This document shows, piece by piece, positions 27,013 through 35,843 of a stretch of DNA of 64,000 nucleotides; the stretch's first letter is position 1, and every line of letters starts with the position of its first letter. The translations under genes and the position numbers were made by a program. The notes below the pieces were generated by a model. It searched no databases. It was given only the letters and a program-made list of their open reading frames with translations, and was not told where the DNA came from. Source of the stretch: CAWAND01 sp963783335 (lineage in GTDB: Bacteria; Chloroflexota; Anaerolineae; Anaerolineales; E44-bin32); the NCBI GenBank assembly GCA_963783335.1, contig CAWAND010000007.1, positions 1 through 64,000 of the forward strand, read 5' to 3'.

Positions 27013-28251
27013 ATGTTAGCCCGACTGAAATCCACCTACTACGACTATCCAGACCGCTTCTGGGTCCTGGCCGGCGCCGGCTTTATCGACAACATCGGCC
27101 GGACAATGGTGTTCCCCTTCTTCGCCCTGTATGTCACCCAGAAGTTCTCGGTGGGGATGACCGAAGCCGGTGTGCTGCTGGCCGTGTTTTCCGTGTCAGG
27201 TTTCATCGGAAACCTGGTGGGCGGCGGCCTGACCGATCGCTTTGGTCGCCGGAGGATGATCCTCATCGGCCTGGTGATCAGCGCCGCCAGCAGCATCAGC
27301 ATGGGCCTGGTCAATGATCTGAGGGTGTTCTTCTTCCTGGCTGCCTTTGTCGGCTTCCTGTCCGATATCGCCGGTCCGGCTCGCGCCGCCATGGTGGCCG
27401 ATCTGCTGCCCGAAAAACAGCGCAGCGAAGGCTTTGGCATCATGCGTGTGGCCAGCAACATGTCATGGATCATCGGCCCGACCATGGCCGGCCTGCTCGC
27501 CCTGCAGAGCTACCTGCTGATCTTCATCGCCGACGCTGTGCTGAGCTTGATCACAGCCGTTATCGTCTACCGCGCCATCCCGGAGACCATGCCCGCCCAC
27601 CCGGAGTCCAGCCAGCCGGAAGACATGCGATCGACGTTCATCGGTTATACCCGGGTGCTGGCGGACAGAAGCTATCTATGGTTTCTGAGCATTGTCGGGC
27701 TCATGAACCTGGTCTACATCCAGCTCTACAGCACCTTCTCGGTCTATCTGCGGGACGCTCACGGCATCGGGCCGCAGGGATACGGCCTTTTGATGACCCT
27801 CAACGCCAGTCTGGTGGTCGTGGCGCAATTCTGGGTCACGCGGCGCATACGGGAGCGCCCGCCCCTGCTGATGATGGCCGTCGGAAGCGCGCTTTACACC
27901 GTGGGCTTCACACTGTTCGGGGCTGTCTCAACCTACGGGCTGTTCGTCGTGGCGATGATGGTGGTCACGCTGGGAGAGATGGTGGTCATTCCCGTTTCCC
28001 AGGCCCTGGCCGCCTGGTTCGCTCCCGAGACGATGCGCGGGCGGTACATGGCGGTCTTCGGGCTCGCCTGGGATCTCCCCGGTGCCATCGGCCCATGGGC
28101 AGCCGGAATGGTCTTGGATAGCTACGATCCGCGCTGGGTCTGGTGGATCGGCGGCAGCTTGTCTTTCGCCGCCATTCTTGGCTTCATCCTGCTGCACGCT
28201 GCCTCGCACCGCCGGCTGGAAGCCGCAGAAAAGGAGCCGGCTGTCGGCTGA
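27013..28251 (+). CDS. MFS transporter, probable drug efflux type
   Basis: A 412-residue integral membrane protein with 12 predicted helices. The MFS motif A between helices 2 and 3 is GGGLTDRFGRRRMIL. The N-terminal LAGAGFIDNIGRTMVFPFFALYVTQKF resembles MDR-type MFS proteins. A cytoplasmic loop near residue 195 splits the two halves. The substrate cannot be told from sequence. The gene is monocistronic, preceded by a palindromic operator-like site at 26893, and convergent with the TgpA-like gene at 28276. Confidence 0.85.
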   Translation: MLARLKSTYYDYPDRFWVLAGAGFIDNIGRTMVFPFFALYVTQKFSVGMTEAGVLLAVFSVSGFIGNLVGGGLTDRFGRRRMILIGLVISAASSISMGLVNDLRVFFFLAAFVGFLSDIAGPARAAMVADLLPEKQRSEGFGIMRVASNMSWIIGPTMAGLLALQSYLLIFIADAVLSLITAVIVYRAIPETMPAHPESSQPEDMRSTFIGYTRVLADRSYLWFLSIVGLMNLVYIQLYSTFSVYLRDAHGIGPQGYGLLMTLNASLVVVAQFWVTRRIRERPPLLMMAVGSALYTVGFTLFGAVSTYGLFVVAMMVVTLGEMVVIPVSQALAAWFAPETMRGRYMAVFGLAWDLPGAIGPWAAGMVLDSYDPRWVWWIGGSLSFAAILGFILLHAASHRRLEAAEKEPAVG

Positions 28252-28275
28252 GGCCTGGAGGCGGACAGGCCCTGG

Positions 28276-30645
28276 TCAGCTCCAATCCGCCGGCGCCTCT
28301 CCCGGCACCAGCGGCTCCGATCGTTGGCCCGGGAACCGCATCAAGAGCCCCAGCCAAATCAGCTTGAGCGCCAAACCTATCCACTGAGATCTCGCCGCCG
28401 ACAGCGCCGATCGGCCAGGCTGCTCCGGGCCGTAGATTGTCTCCACGTAGAGGCTGACCAAGTCATCCAGCTGCGACTGGGCCCGGCGACGGATGCTTCG
28501 GGCGGGCTCACCTTGTGCCCCGCGCAGAATGGCGGTTCGGGCGCGCGCCTGGAATTCTTGGGGCGTGTCGCCGACATGAAGCGGCACCTTAAGCCACTGG
28601 CCTGCCAGCCAGCGCGTCCGCGCCATCAGCCGGTGGACCTGCGCTGCTGGCGGCATGCGTCGAAGGCGAACCTGGTCGCCAAGCACAGCCATCGATCCCA
28701 GCCCGCCCGCCACAGCCAGCGTCAAGAAGAGGAACAGAACGGCCCTCCCCACCGAACCGGAGGGCGCGGCCGCGCCTCCCGCCGCCTCGCCACCCCCCGG
28801 CGAGCCGGTGGATGAACTGCTCACGGACGCCTGACCGCGCTCCAGGGGCGGTCTGCCAGCAGTGGGTTCGAAGGGAACCCATCCATAGGCGGGGAAGTAG
28901 ACCTCGACCCAGGTGTGCGCGTCGGCGGCCGTCACGACATAGCGCAGCGATCCATCCTGAAGCTCCGTCGATTGCCCGGAAGCGTAGCCGACGGCGATCC
29001 GGGCGGGGATGCCAGCCGCCCTGGCCAGCACCACCATGGCCGAGGCGTAGTAGTCGCAGTAGCCCGTCTTCAGATCGAAGAGAAAGTAGTCCACAATATC
29101 GCCATCGATCGGAGGCTGCGGCACGTCGAGCGTGTAGGGGAAGGTTCGAAGGTAGGTTTCGATGGCCAGGGCGCGGTCGTAGACCGTCGGCTGGGTGGCG
29201 GTCAGATCCCGCGCCAGCCCGATCACCTCGGCCGGGATCCCATCCGGCAGCCGCACGTAGCGCGCCTGCATCCAGGGCGGCAAGCTGGCCGCCGCCTGGC
29301 GCAGCTCCTGGGGCGTGGTGACGGGCCAGGCCGAGGAGGCGTCGTAGTCGCCTCCGGTCGCTGTCACACCAAAGGCATCCAGTCCCGGCGTTCGCCAGGC
29401 GACGACGAAGTCATGATCCATGCCTATCAAGCCGCCGGCAGTGAAGACCTTCCCCCCCTGGGGCACGAGAAAGTGAACCGCCTGCCGCACCTCGACATGA
29501 TGGATGGGCAGCGTTGGCTGGACCTGTTCCCCCGCAAGAAACGCCTGGCGGGTGACGGTACTCGTCTGCCAACCGTGGCCGGTGTACTGATCGTAGGTTG
29601 CTGTGCGCCAATAGTACGGCGGAGGCGATGGAAGCCCGGCAATCGGCTTGACCGTCACCTCCATCACCTTTTCGTGCGAGAGTTCGGGGCCCGACCCGAT
29701 CAGATGTCGGTTGGGCAGGCCGGGGTTTTCCAATCCTCTTCCGGCCGGCCCGGACACGCGCCCCGATTCCACCCCCAAGGATCGGGCCAGACCCTGGTCG
29801 GGCTGGGATGCTGCTTGACGCCAGCTTCGATACTGTTCGATCCAGGTTTCCAGCGAAACGTCGGGGGCGGCTGCTCCCAGCAGGGCCAGGGTCACCGCCA
29901 GTGGCAGCACCAGGCGCGCCAGTTGCAGGGCCAGACCCTCGGGCAAGTCGACGTAGCTCGAAAGCGCCCTGCGCTCGACGGGTGCCTGGGCGCCGAATGC
30001 CAGGCTGGTCAACATGCCGACCAGGGCCAGCATAATGGGCAGAACCGGGCCAGCCGCATAGGCTTCGGCCGCCAGCAGGGTGATCAAGCCCGGAAGCACG
30101 GCCAGCAGCGGCCTTTCTTCCCGCCGTCCGCACCAGCCTGCCCAGGCAGCCAACACCCAAATCAAGCTGCCCCATACCGTTGCCGCTGCGACCGGATCGT
30201 AGAAGGGGTCTCCGCGCAGACCCGATGCCGCCCACGCCCCGACCCTGGATCCCAGCACGCTCAGCGAAACCCCCAGCGCCTGCAAATCAGCCACCAAGGG
30301 TGAGAGATCCGACAAGCGGGCGGGGTCCGGCCAGCGCAGCGCAGACGACAGACCCAGATCCCAGGCAGCCCGAATCAGGTGCACCTCCAGGCCGCCCACG
30401 CGAATGATCACGCTCCCCACAGCCGCTGCCAGCAGGATGGCGCCGGCCGGCAAGCGGCGAAGGCGTGTCCCGGCAAATGCCCAGCCGAACGCCAGGCCCA
30501 CGGCACCCATCAGAACATCGAAGGCGGGATCCAAGCCCTTGACCACGTCCGCCAGCCCAAATCCCAGCGCAGCGACCGAGAGCGCCAGGCCCGCCAAGAG
30601 GCCGATGGCTCCGAAGGGAATGCGGCGCGCACTCTGCAGGCTCAT
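28276..30645 (-). CDS. TgpA-like transglutaminase-domain membrane protein
   Basis: A 789-residue protein with about six N-terminal membrane helices (residues 1-230) and a large external domain holding a transglutaminase core. The catalytic Cys is in KTGYCDYYASAMVVLARAAGIPARIAVGY, the His in DAHTWVEVYFPAYGWVPFEPTAG, with the Glu-Pro ending usual in TgpA. One more helix and a DUF4129-like cytoplasmic tail follow. TgpA-type proteins act with MoxR ATPases and DUF58 proteins at the cell envelope. The start ATG at 30645 overlaps the DUF58 stop as ATGA, so translation is coupled. It is last in the operon. Confidence 0.85.
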   Translation of the reverse strand: MSLQSARRIPFGAIGLLAGLALSVAALGFGLADVVKGLDPAFDVLMGAVGLAFGWAFAGTRLRRLPAGAILLAAAVGSVIIRVGGLEVHLIRAAWDLGLSSALRWPDPARLSDLSPLVADLQALGVSLSVLGSRVGAWAASGLRGDPFYDPVAAATVWGSLIWVLAAWAGWCGRREERPLLAVLPGLITLLAAEAYAAGPVLPIMLALVGMLTSLAFGAQAPVERRALSSYVDLPEGLALQLARLVLPLAVTLALLGAAAPDVSLETWIEQYRSWRQAASQPDQGLARSLGVESGRVSGPAGRGLENPGLPNRHLIGSGPELSHEKVMEVTVKPIAGLPSPPPYYWRTATYDQYTGHGWQTSTVTRQAFLAGEQVQPTLPIHHVEVRQAVHFLVPQGGKVFTAGGLIGMDHDFVVAWRTPGLDAFGVTATGGDYDASSAWPVTTPQELRQAAASLPPWMQARYVRLPDGIPAEVIGLARDLTATQPTVYDRALAIETYLRTFPYTLDVPQPPIDGDIVDYFLFDLKTGYCDYYASAMVVLARAAGIPARIAVGYASGQSTELQDGSLRYVVTAADAHTWVEVYFPAYGWVPFEPTAGRPPLERGQASVSSSSTGSPGGGEAAGGAAAPSGSVGRAVLFLFLTLAVAGGLGSMAVLGDQVRLRRMPPAAQVHRLMARTRWLAGQWLKVPLHVGDTPQEFQARARTAILRGAQGEPARSIRRRAQSQLDDLVSLYVETIYGPEQPGRSALSAARSQWIGLALKLIWLGLLMRFPGQRSEPLVPGEAPADWS

Positions 30646-31919
30646 GCCAGCTGCTTCCAAATTGGCGACTTCTCACCGGCTGCGGCATGCGGCACCCGCA
30701 GCTTCAGAGCGTCGCTCAACTCGGATTGACGGATGACCCATGTCAGCAGTCCACGCCGCCTGAGTCGCTCCGAGACCCGGCCGATCTCACCAGCGGCGGC
30801 ATTTTCAGATTCAAGGAGGACCACCCCAGCCCGAGCCGGTCGCCTCGATCCTTCTCCGGCCAGCAAGGGCTCGAACTGGGCCAGACGCGTGGATGGCGTG
30901 ATGGCCATCAGGCTGGTTTCTCCGCCCAATCGGCGGCTGGCCAGACGAACAAGGTCGGCCATATCCGTCTCGCCGGGCTGCACTTCGGCCAGGGCCGCCA
31001 GGATCTCCCATCGATGCGCTTCGCCTTGCCTCGGCGAGAGCCAGACCAGCCCCTCGGGCCCGACCGATGCCAGGCCCACCGATCGGCCTTCGGTCAGCCC
31101 GTACTCGGCCACAGACGCCGCCAACACCACACAGGCTTCCAAGGTTGAATCGGGACCCTGACCTGTGTGATGAGAAGCCGTCATGTCGAGCACGATGAGC
31201 CAATCGCCCCGCGTCGCCCGGTCGAACTGGCGAATATGCAGCTCGCCGTACTTAGCGGACGTCGGCCAGTGGATCCGACGCAGACTGTCCCCCGGCACGT
31301 AGGGCCTGACCTGGGCGGCTGCAACGCCCGACTCCGCTTGGGCCCGAGTTGTGCGCCCTTCTTCATCACGGCCCTGCGACAGGACCGGCAGTGACGACCA
31401 GGCGATGATGGGAGGCAGCACCAAGAGCGAGGCCGTCTGGGCCAGATTGACTTCGACGTCAAACAGGCCAAACGGATCCCCTGTTTTCAGCGTGGTCGGC
31501 CCCAACACGAACCTGCCACGCTGATGGCAGATGATGCGTTCGTGCCACCGGAGAGACGTGCTGCGCCCGATGGCGAACGCTCGGCTCCGCCGGACCATCG
31601 GGACGCTGCTGCGGTCGATCAGCTCCACCCAGGGCGCGGGGAACGGGCTCCGGTTGACCAGGGTCAACCGCTCGAGCATTTGGTCGCCGACCTGGGACCA
31701 ACGGAAGCGCGTCTCGCGCTCCAAACTCAGGCCTCCCGCCAAAGAGCGGGCCCAGATCCGGGCCAGCAGCCAGGCGCCGCCCAGCCCGACCAGCATGATG
31801 ACCCAGCCGCGGTAGGGGAAAGTCAGCTGAACGCCGAGCATGACGAGCCACAGGATGGGGACGAAACGTGAAGCGCCCTTCATCTTGAGCCGCGCCACGT
31901 GCGCCTCGGATTCGCTCAT
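30642..31919 (-). CDS. DUF58 domain protein
   Basis: A 425-residue protein with two N-terminal helices (FVPILWLVMLGVQLTFPY, WVIMLVGLGGAWLLARIW), then the DUF58 region with the core motif VRPYVPGDSLRRIHWPTSAK. A vWA-like fold follows (DWLIVLDMTASHHTG). DUF58 proteins are standard partners of MoxR AAA+ ATPases and transglutaminase proteins. The start at 31919 forms an ATGA overlap with the MoxR stop at 31916, and its own stop overlaps the TgpA start the same way. Function is envelope-related but not defined. Confidence 0.85.
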   Translation of the reverse strand: MSESEAHVARLKMKGASRFVPILWLVMLGVQLTFPYRGWVIMLVGLGGAWLLARIWARSLAGGLSLERETRFRWSQVGDQMLERLTLVNRSPFPAPWVELIDRSSVPMVRRSRAFAIGRSTSLRWHERIICHQRGRFVLGPTTLKTGDPFGLFDVEVNLAQTASLLVLPPIIAWSSLPVLSQGRDEEGRTTRAQAESGVAAAQVRPYVPGDSLRRIHWPTSAKYGELHIRQFDRATRGDWLIVLDMTASHHTGQGPDSTLEACVVLAASVAEYGLTEGRSVGLASVGPEGLVWLSPRQGEAHRWEILAALAEVQPGETDMADLVRLASRRLGGETSLMAITPSTRLAQFEPLLAGEGSRRPARAGVVLLESENAAAGEIGRVSERLRRRGLLTWVIRQSELSDALKLRVPHAAAGEKSPIWKQLA

Positions 31920-32905
31920 GGCATCTCTTCCCGGTCTGACCACGGGATGGGAACGCCATCGAGCATCTCTTCCAGGACGGTCTCTGCCTGAACGCCATGC
32001 AGCATCGCACTGGGTGCCAATACGACACGGTGGGCAAAGACCGGCACCAGCAGCTCCTTGATGTCATCCGGCAGCACGAACGTCCGGCCCGTCAACAGCG
32101 CCATCGCCTGGCCTGCCCGCGCCAGCATCTGGCTGGCGCGCGGGCTGGGTCCCAATGCAATCAGGGGATGGTTCCGCAGCTCATCGGCCAGCTGGCTGAC
32201 ATATGCCCTGGCTGCCCAGGAGATATGCACCCGTCTCACGACGGTCATGAGACGCGCCCATTCGACGACATCCATGATCTCCGGCGGGCTCGGCAGGCCC
32301 TCCCCGGCCAGGTACCGGTCGAGAATCGCCAGCTCACTTTGCCCCGACGGATACCCGAGACGAATTCGGATGGCGAAGCGGTCCCGTTGGGCAGCCGGCA
32401 GCGGAAATGTGCCTTCCTGTTCAGCCGGATTCTGAGTTGCGATGATCATGAATGGGGAGGCCAACGCGTAGGTGGTGCCCTCCACGCTGACTTGCCCTTC
32501 GGCCATCGCCTCCAACAGGGCCGCCTGCGTGCTCGGGCGAGCTCGGTTGATGTCATCCACCAACACCAGGTGAGCGTCCGCCAATGGGCCAGCATGGAAG
32601 GTGGCTTGAGCCGTGTCCCTGTCGACGACGGAAGCGCCCAACAGATCGCTGGGCAGGACATCGGAGTTGAACTGCACGCGCTGAAGACGGACGCCCAAGC
32701 TCCGGGCCAGAGCCGTCCCCAGCAGCGTCTTCCCCGTTCCCGGCACATCTTCAACCAACACGTGGCCGCCGGAAAGCACGCCGACAACCAGCATCCGAAG
32801 CGGGTCCCGACGCCCCAAGATGACGCTCGACAAGTTGTCCAGGAGCTCCCTGGCAGAGCGCCCTGCCGATCGCGCTTCGGACTCAGACAGTACGGGGGGG
32901 TTCAC
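31916..32905 (-). CDS. MoxR-family AAA+ ATPase
   Basis: A 329-residue AAA+ protein. Walker A is EDVPGTGKTLLG, Walker B LVLVDDINRARPSTQAALLEAM, and sensor 1 FMIIATQNPAEQEGTFPLPAAQRDRF. A helical lid domain follows, as in AAA_3/MoxR proteins. MoxR ATPases act as chaperones for complexes that include vWA/DUF58 proteins. The first ATG at 32905 overlaps the stop of a decayed MFS fragment upstream. It is the first intact gene of the three-gene MoxR-DUF58-TgpA unit. Confidence 0.9.
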   Translation of the reverse strand: MNPPVLSESEARSAGRSARELLDNLSSVILGRRDPLRMLVVGVLSGGHVLVEDVPGTGKTLLGTALARSLGVRLQRVQFNSDVLPSDLLGASVVDRDTAQATFHAGPLADAHLVLVDDINRARPSTQAALLEAMAEGQVSVEGTTYALASPFMIIATQNPAEQEGTFPLPAAQRDRFAIRIRLGYPSGQSELAILDRYLAGEGLPSPPEIMDVVEWARLMTVVRRVHISWAARAYVSQLADELRNHPLIALGPSPRASQMLARAGQAMALLTGRTFVLPDDIKELLVPVFAHRVVLAPSAMLHGVQAETVLEEMLDGVPIPWSDREEMP

Positions 32906-33126
32906 GCCAGGCCCACCTCACTGGTCGGTTCGGGCAGCCCGACCGGGCCGGCCAGCAGCTTGACATCGGCGCCAGTCGCCGAGCCACGCGACTGCACGCA
33001 GATCGGTTGCAGGGGGAAGACGCTGGAAAAGCCGACGGCCGTCGTCAGCTGGCCCAAGAAGACCACCAGCAGAGATCGGTGCCAGGAAACGGCTAGGCGT
33101 TTGCGCCACTTGCGGAAAGGGCACAT
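32902..33126 (-). pseudogene. N-terminal remnant of an MFS transporter gene
   Basis: Encodes about 75 residues. WRKRLAVSWHRSLLVVFLGQ, then LTTAVGFSSVFPLQPICVQ and GSATGADVKLLAG match the start and first helix of MdtG-type MFS transporters (expected VFPLLPLYVQ LGSATG). After LLAG the similarity stops, the text turns into PVGLPEPTSEVGLA, and the frame ends at the MoxR start with an ATGA overlap. The other eleven helices are missing. I read it as a deletion remnant whose promoter may now drive the MoxR operon. Confidence 0.55.
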
Positions 33127-33308
33127 CAAGGTCAGTCGAGCGACTCCTTGTCGTTAGCCGAGGATGATACCTCGGGCGTGATCCAGAGGGTAGACGACAA
33201 GACCGAGGCCGGTCGCATTGTTCTGATGGACCCTGGCCAGGCTGGACTGGCACCCAATGGACGATGCCGATTGACATCCCAGCGGGCACTCAATAGACTT
33301 ATCGCACT

Positions 33309-33542
33309 ATGGAGACACGCGACAAGACCGCCCATCTCATCCTGCGCGGCGAGCGCTTCGAAGTCCCTTCCGGAATGACCATCCGGGCGGCTTTGCAGCA
33401 GCATGCGATATCTCCTGAATTGGTGATCGCCACACGCCAGGGGCAGATGCTCACCGACGACGAACGCCTGGCCCCAGGAGATGAGATCAAGTTGGTGGCG
33501 GTCATCTCCGGCGGCGCTGCCTCGGGGAGCACCCCCTCATGA
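33309..33542 (+). CDS. TtuB/ThiS-like ubiquitin-fold sulfur carrier with a C-terminal tail
   Basis: A 77-residue protein with the beta-grasp layout of ThiS/MoaD/TtuB: LILRGERFEVPSGMTIRAAL, then LVIATRQGQMLTDDERLAPG and DEIKLVAVISGG. The Gly-Gly that is normally the very C-terminus is followed by eight more residues (AASGSTPS). The pair must be exposed by cleavage for thiocarboxylation, unless the tail is tolerated. The stop overlaps the next start as ATGA, so it is coupled to the TtuA-like enzyme. Together they would supply sulfur for tRNA 2-thiolation. Confidence 0.75.
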   Translation: METRDKTAHLILRGERFEVPSGMTIRAALQQHAISPELVIATRQGQMLTDDERLAPGDEIKLVAVISGGAASGSTPS

Positions 33543-34483
33543 AATGCCGCAAGTGCGAGCGCAAAGCGGTCGTCAACATGCGGCAGCACAAGCTGGCACT
33601 CTGCGCCGACCACTACACCGACTGGATCCCCGATCAAACGCAGCGCTTCATAGAAAAATACGCCATGTTCGGCCGCCAGGATCGAATCCTGGTGGCCGTT
33701 TCTGGCGGCAAGGACTCGCTTGCGCTGTGGGATGTGCTCACCAGGCTGGGCTATGAAGCCGATGGCCTGTACATCGGATTGGGGATCGACGGCGGTATCG
33801 GCTATTCCGACCAGTCGAAAACATACTGCGAAGACTTCGCCGAGGCGCGCGGCCTGAACCTGCAGGTCTACGATGTGGCCGAACGATTGGGTGCCCCCAT
33901 CCCGCTGGCCGCCGAGAGCGTTCATCGAGGTCGTGGCCGCCCCTGCTCGGTGTGCGGCATGTCTCGACGCCACATCATGAACGCTGCCGCGGTTGACGGG
34001 GGCTACGACGTCCTGGCCACAGGCCACAATCTGGACGATGAGGCAGCCACGCTCTTCGGCAACACGCTGCACTGGTCTCTCGAGCACCTCGCCCGGCAAG
34101 GACCCGTCCTGGAAGCGCGACAAGGGCTGGTCCGGAAGGTGAAGCCTTTCTGCCGCTTCTACGAGCGCGAAACGGCAGCCTACGCCCTGCTCCGGTCGAT
34201 CGATTATGTCTATGACGAGTGTCCCCACGCCGAAGGGGCCAAGTCGATCTACCACAAGCAGACTCTGAACAAAATGGAGGACGAACGCCCGGGGACCAAG
34301 CTCCAGTTCTACCTCTCATACCTGGCAGCCAAGGGCCAGGGAGCGTTCGGTGTGGCGGCCGATCCTGGCACTGAGCGACTCCACCCCTGCCCAACCTGCG
34401 GTCAGCCGACCACGGCGCCCGAACAATGCGCGTTCTGCCGAACCTGGGACCAGGTGCGGGAGCGATCTGCCGACCCCGTGTAG
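33539..34483 (+). CDS. TtuA/CTU1-family tRNA 2-thiolation enzyme
   Basis: A 314-residue protein of the TtcA/TtuA group. The N-terminal zinc finger is MKCRKCERKAVVNMRQHKLALCADH. The PP-loop ATP pyrophosphatase motif is VAVSGGKDSLALWD. Catalytic/cluster cysteines are in RPCSVCGMSRR and in YDECPHAEG. A C-terminal zinc finger (HPCPTCGQPTTAPEQCAFC) closes it. In Thermus TtuA makes s2 at m5U54 of tRNA using sulfur from TtuB. The gene pair here, coupled by ATGA, fits that pathway. The exact target nucleotide in this organism is an inference. Confidence 0.85.
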   Translation: MKCRKCERKAVVNMRQHKLALCADHYTDWIPDQTQRFIEKYAMFGRQDRILVAVSGGKDSLALWDVLTRLGYEADGLYIGLGIDGGIGYSDQSKTYCEDFAEARGLNLQVYDVAERLGAPIPLAAESVHRGRGRPCSVCGMSRRHIMNAAAVDGGYDVLATGHNLDDEAATLFGNTLHWSLEHLARQGPVLEARQGLVRKVKPFCRFYERETAAYALLRSIDYVYDECPHAEGAKSIYHKQTLNKMEDERPGTKLQFYLSYLAAKGQGAFGVAADPGTERLHPCPTCGQPTTAPEQCAFCRTWDQVRERSADPV

Positions 34484-34568
34484 CGAGAGCCTTTGTTTCG
34501 CGCCTTGGCCTCAAGGTATCGGCTTTCAGCCTTCCCTGCTATGATCGACAACAACAGGGGCAAAGGGC

Positions 34569-35843
34569 ATGTCACAACTCGTTTCAGGCGATCGTGTGTG
34601 CATCATCGGCGGTGGGCCCGCAGGCAGCTTCGCGGCCCTGGAGCTGCTCGAGGCCGCCCGACAGCACGATGTCCGCCTGAATGTGACCATCTTTGAACCT
34701 CGCCGGTTCTCCATCCCGGGTCCGGGCGGATGCAACCACTGCGCAGGCATGCTCTCCCACCGGGTTCTGGACGGGCTGAACCGCCTCAACCTGGAAATCC
34801 CAAGCGATGTGCTGCAGGCCGAAATCAGCTCCTACGCTGTCCACCTTCACGGCGAAACGCGAAGGGTGCGCGATTCCAACCCACAGCGGACCATACCGGC
34901 CGTCTATCGCGGCGCCGGACCTCGTGAACACATTTCAAAGAGAAGCGTGGCGAGTTTCGACGAGTTTCTGCTCCAGGCCGCATTGGAGCGAGGTGCCCGC
35001 AGGATCCCCCACCGGGCGGTGAAAGTTGCCTGGGATGGAGGACCGGTTGTCTATGCAGCTGGGCAAAAACATCCCGCCGATCTTCTGGTGCTCGCCAGCG
35101 GCGTCAACAGCCGTTCGCCGCTCGATGCGGACTTCGGCTACCGCCCTCCGCGGACAGCCGTCATGGCCCAAGATGAAATCCCCCGCCCGCCAAGCTGGCC
35201 AGCGGACCAGATCGACGCGTTCTTTCATCAACCGCCAGGGCTCATTTTCGGCGCGTTGATTCCCAAGGGGGAGTATCTGAACATCTCCCTGCTGGGCAAG
35301 GGCCTCCCGACCGACGCCGTCTCGGAATTCGTGGAAGCCAGGGGCCAGGAAGCCGGCCTCACCAGCCCGCCGCGCAGCCTGTGCGGCTGCACACCGCGCG
35401 TCGCCGTCAGGCCGGCGCAGCGCTATTATGGAGACAGATGGGTCGCTGTCGGTGATGCGGCGGCGACGCGTCTGTACAAAGATGGAATCGGATCGGCCAT
35501 CACCACGTCCCGCGCCGCCATGGCTGCTGCCGTCGGAAAGGGCATTTCATCTGGCGCCTTTCGGCGGCACTACGCGCCGGCGTTTCGAGCCGTCGCCCGG
35601 GACAACCTGTTTGGACGGATGATGTTTCGCATGTGGTCGATGACCCTGGAAAGTGAGCGATTGAGCAAAGCCTGGCTGCAAACCCTGGACATCGAAGCCG
35701 AATTGCCGGAAGAGAGGCGACGAATGCACCGCATCCTGTGGGGAATGCTCACCGGGGACGAACAGTATGAGAGCCTGTTCTGGCAGGCAGTTCACCCGGC
35801 CATGCTGCTGACCACCGCCCGATCAATGTGGGCCGCACGCTGA
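34569..35843 (+). CDS. FAD-dependent oxidoreductase, geranylgeranyl-reductase-like (copy 1)
   Basis: A 424-residue flavoprotein. The Rossmann motif VCIIGGGPAGSFAALELLEAA is at the N-terminus, and the family's CNHCAGMLS segment lies near residue 55. The second FAD motif RWVAVGDAAATRLYKDGIGSA sits near 290. A C-terminal helical region resembles geranylgeranyl reductases. Such enzymes reduce prenyl double bonds of lipids or quinones. The substrate here is unknown. Its stop overlaps the start of a second related gene as TGATG, so the two are translated together and may be partners. Confidence 0.75.
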   Translation: MSQLVSGDRVCIIGGGPAGSFAALELLEAARQHDVRLNVTIFEPRRFSIPGPGGCNHCAGMLSHRVLDGLNRLNLEIPSDVLQAEISSYAVHLHGETRRVRDSNPQRTIPAVYRGAGPREHISKRSVASFDEFLLQAALERGARRIPHRAVKVAWDGGPVVYAAGQKHPADLLVLASGVNSRSPLDADFGYRPPRTAVMAQDEIPRPPSWPADQIDAFFHQPPGLIFGALIPKGEYLNISLLGKGLPTDAVSEFVEARGQEAGLTSPPRSLCGCTPRVAVRPAQRYYGDRWVAVGDAAATRLYKDGIGSAITTSRAAMAAAVGKGISSGAFRRHYAPAFRAVARDNLFGRMMFRMWSMTLESERLSKAWLQTLDIEAELPEERRRMHRILWGMLTGDEQYESLFWQAVHPAMLLTTARSMWAAR

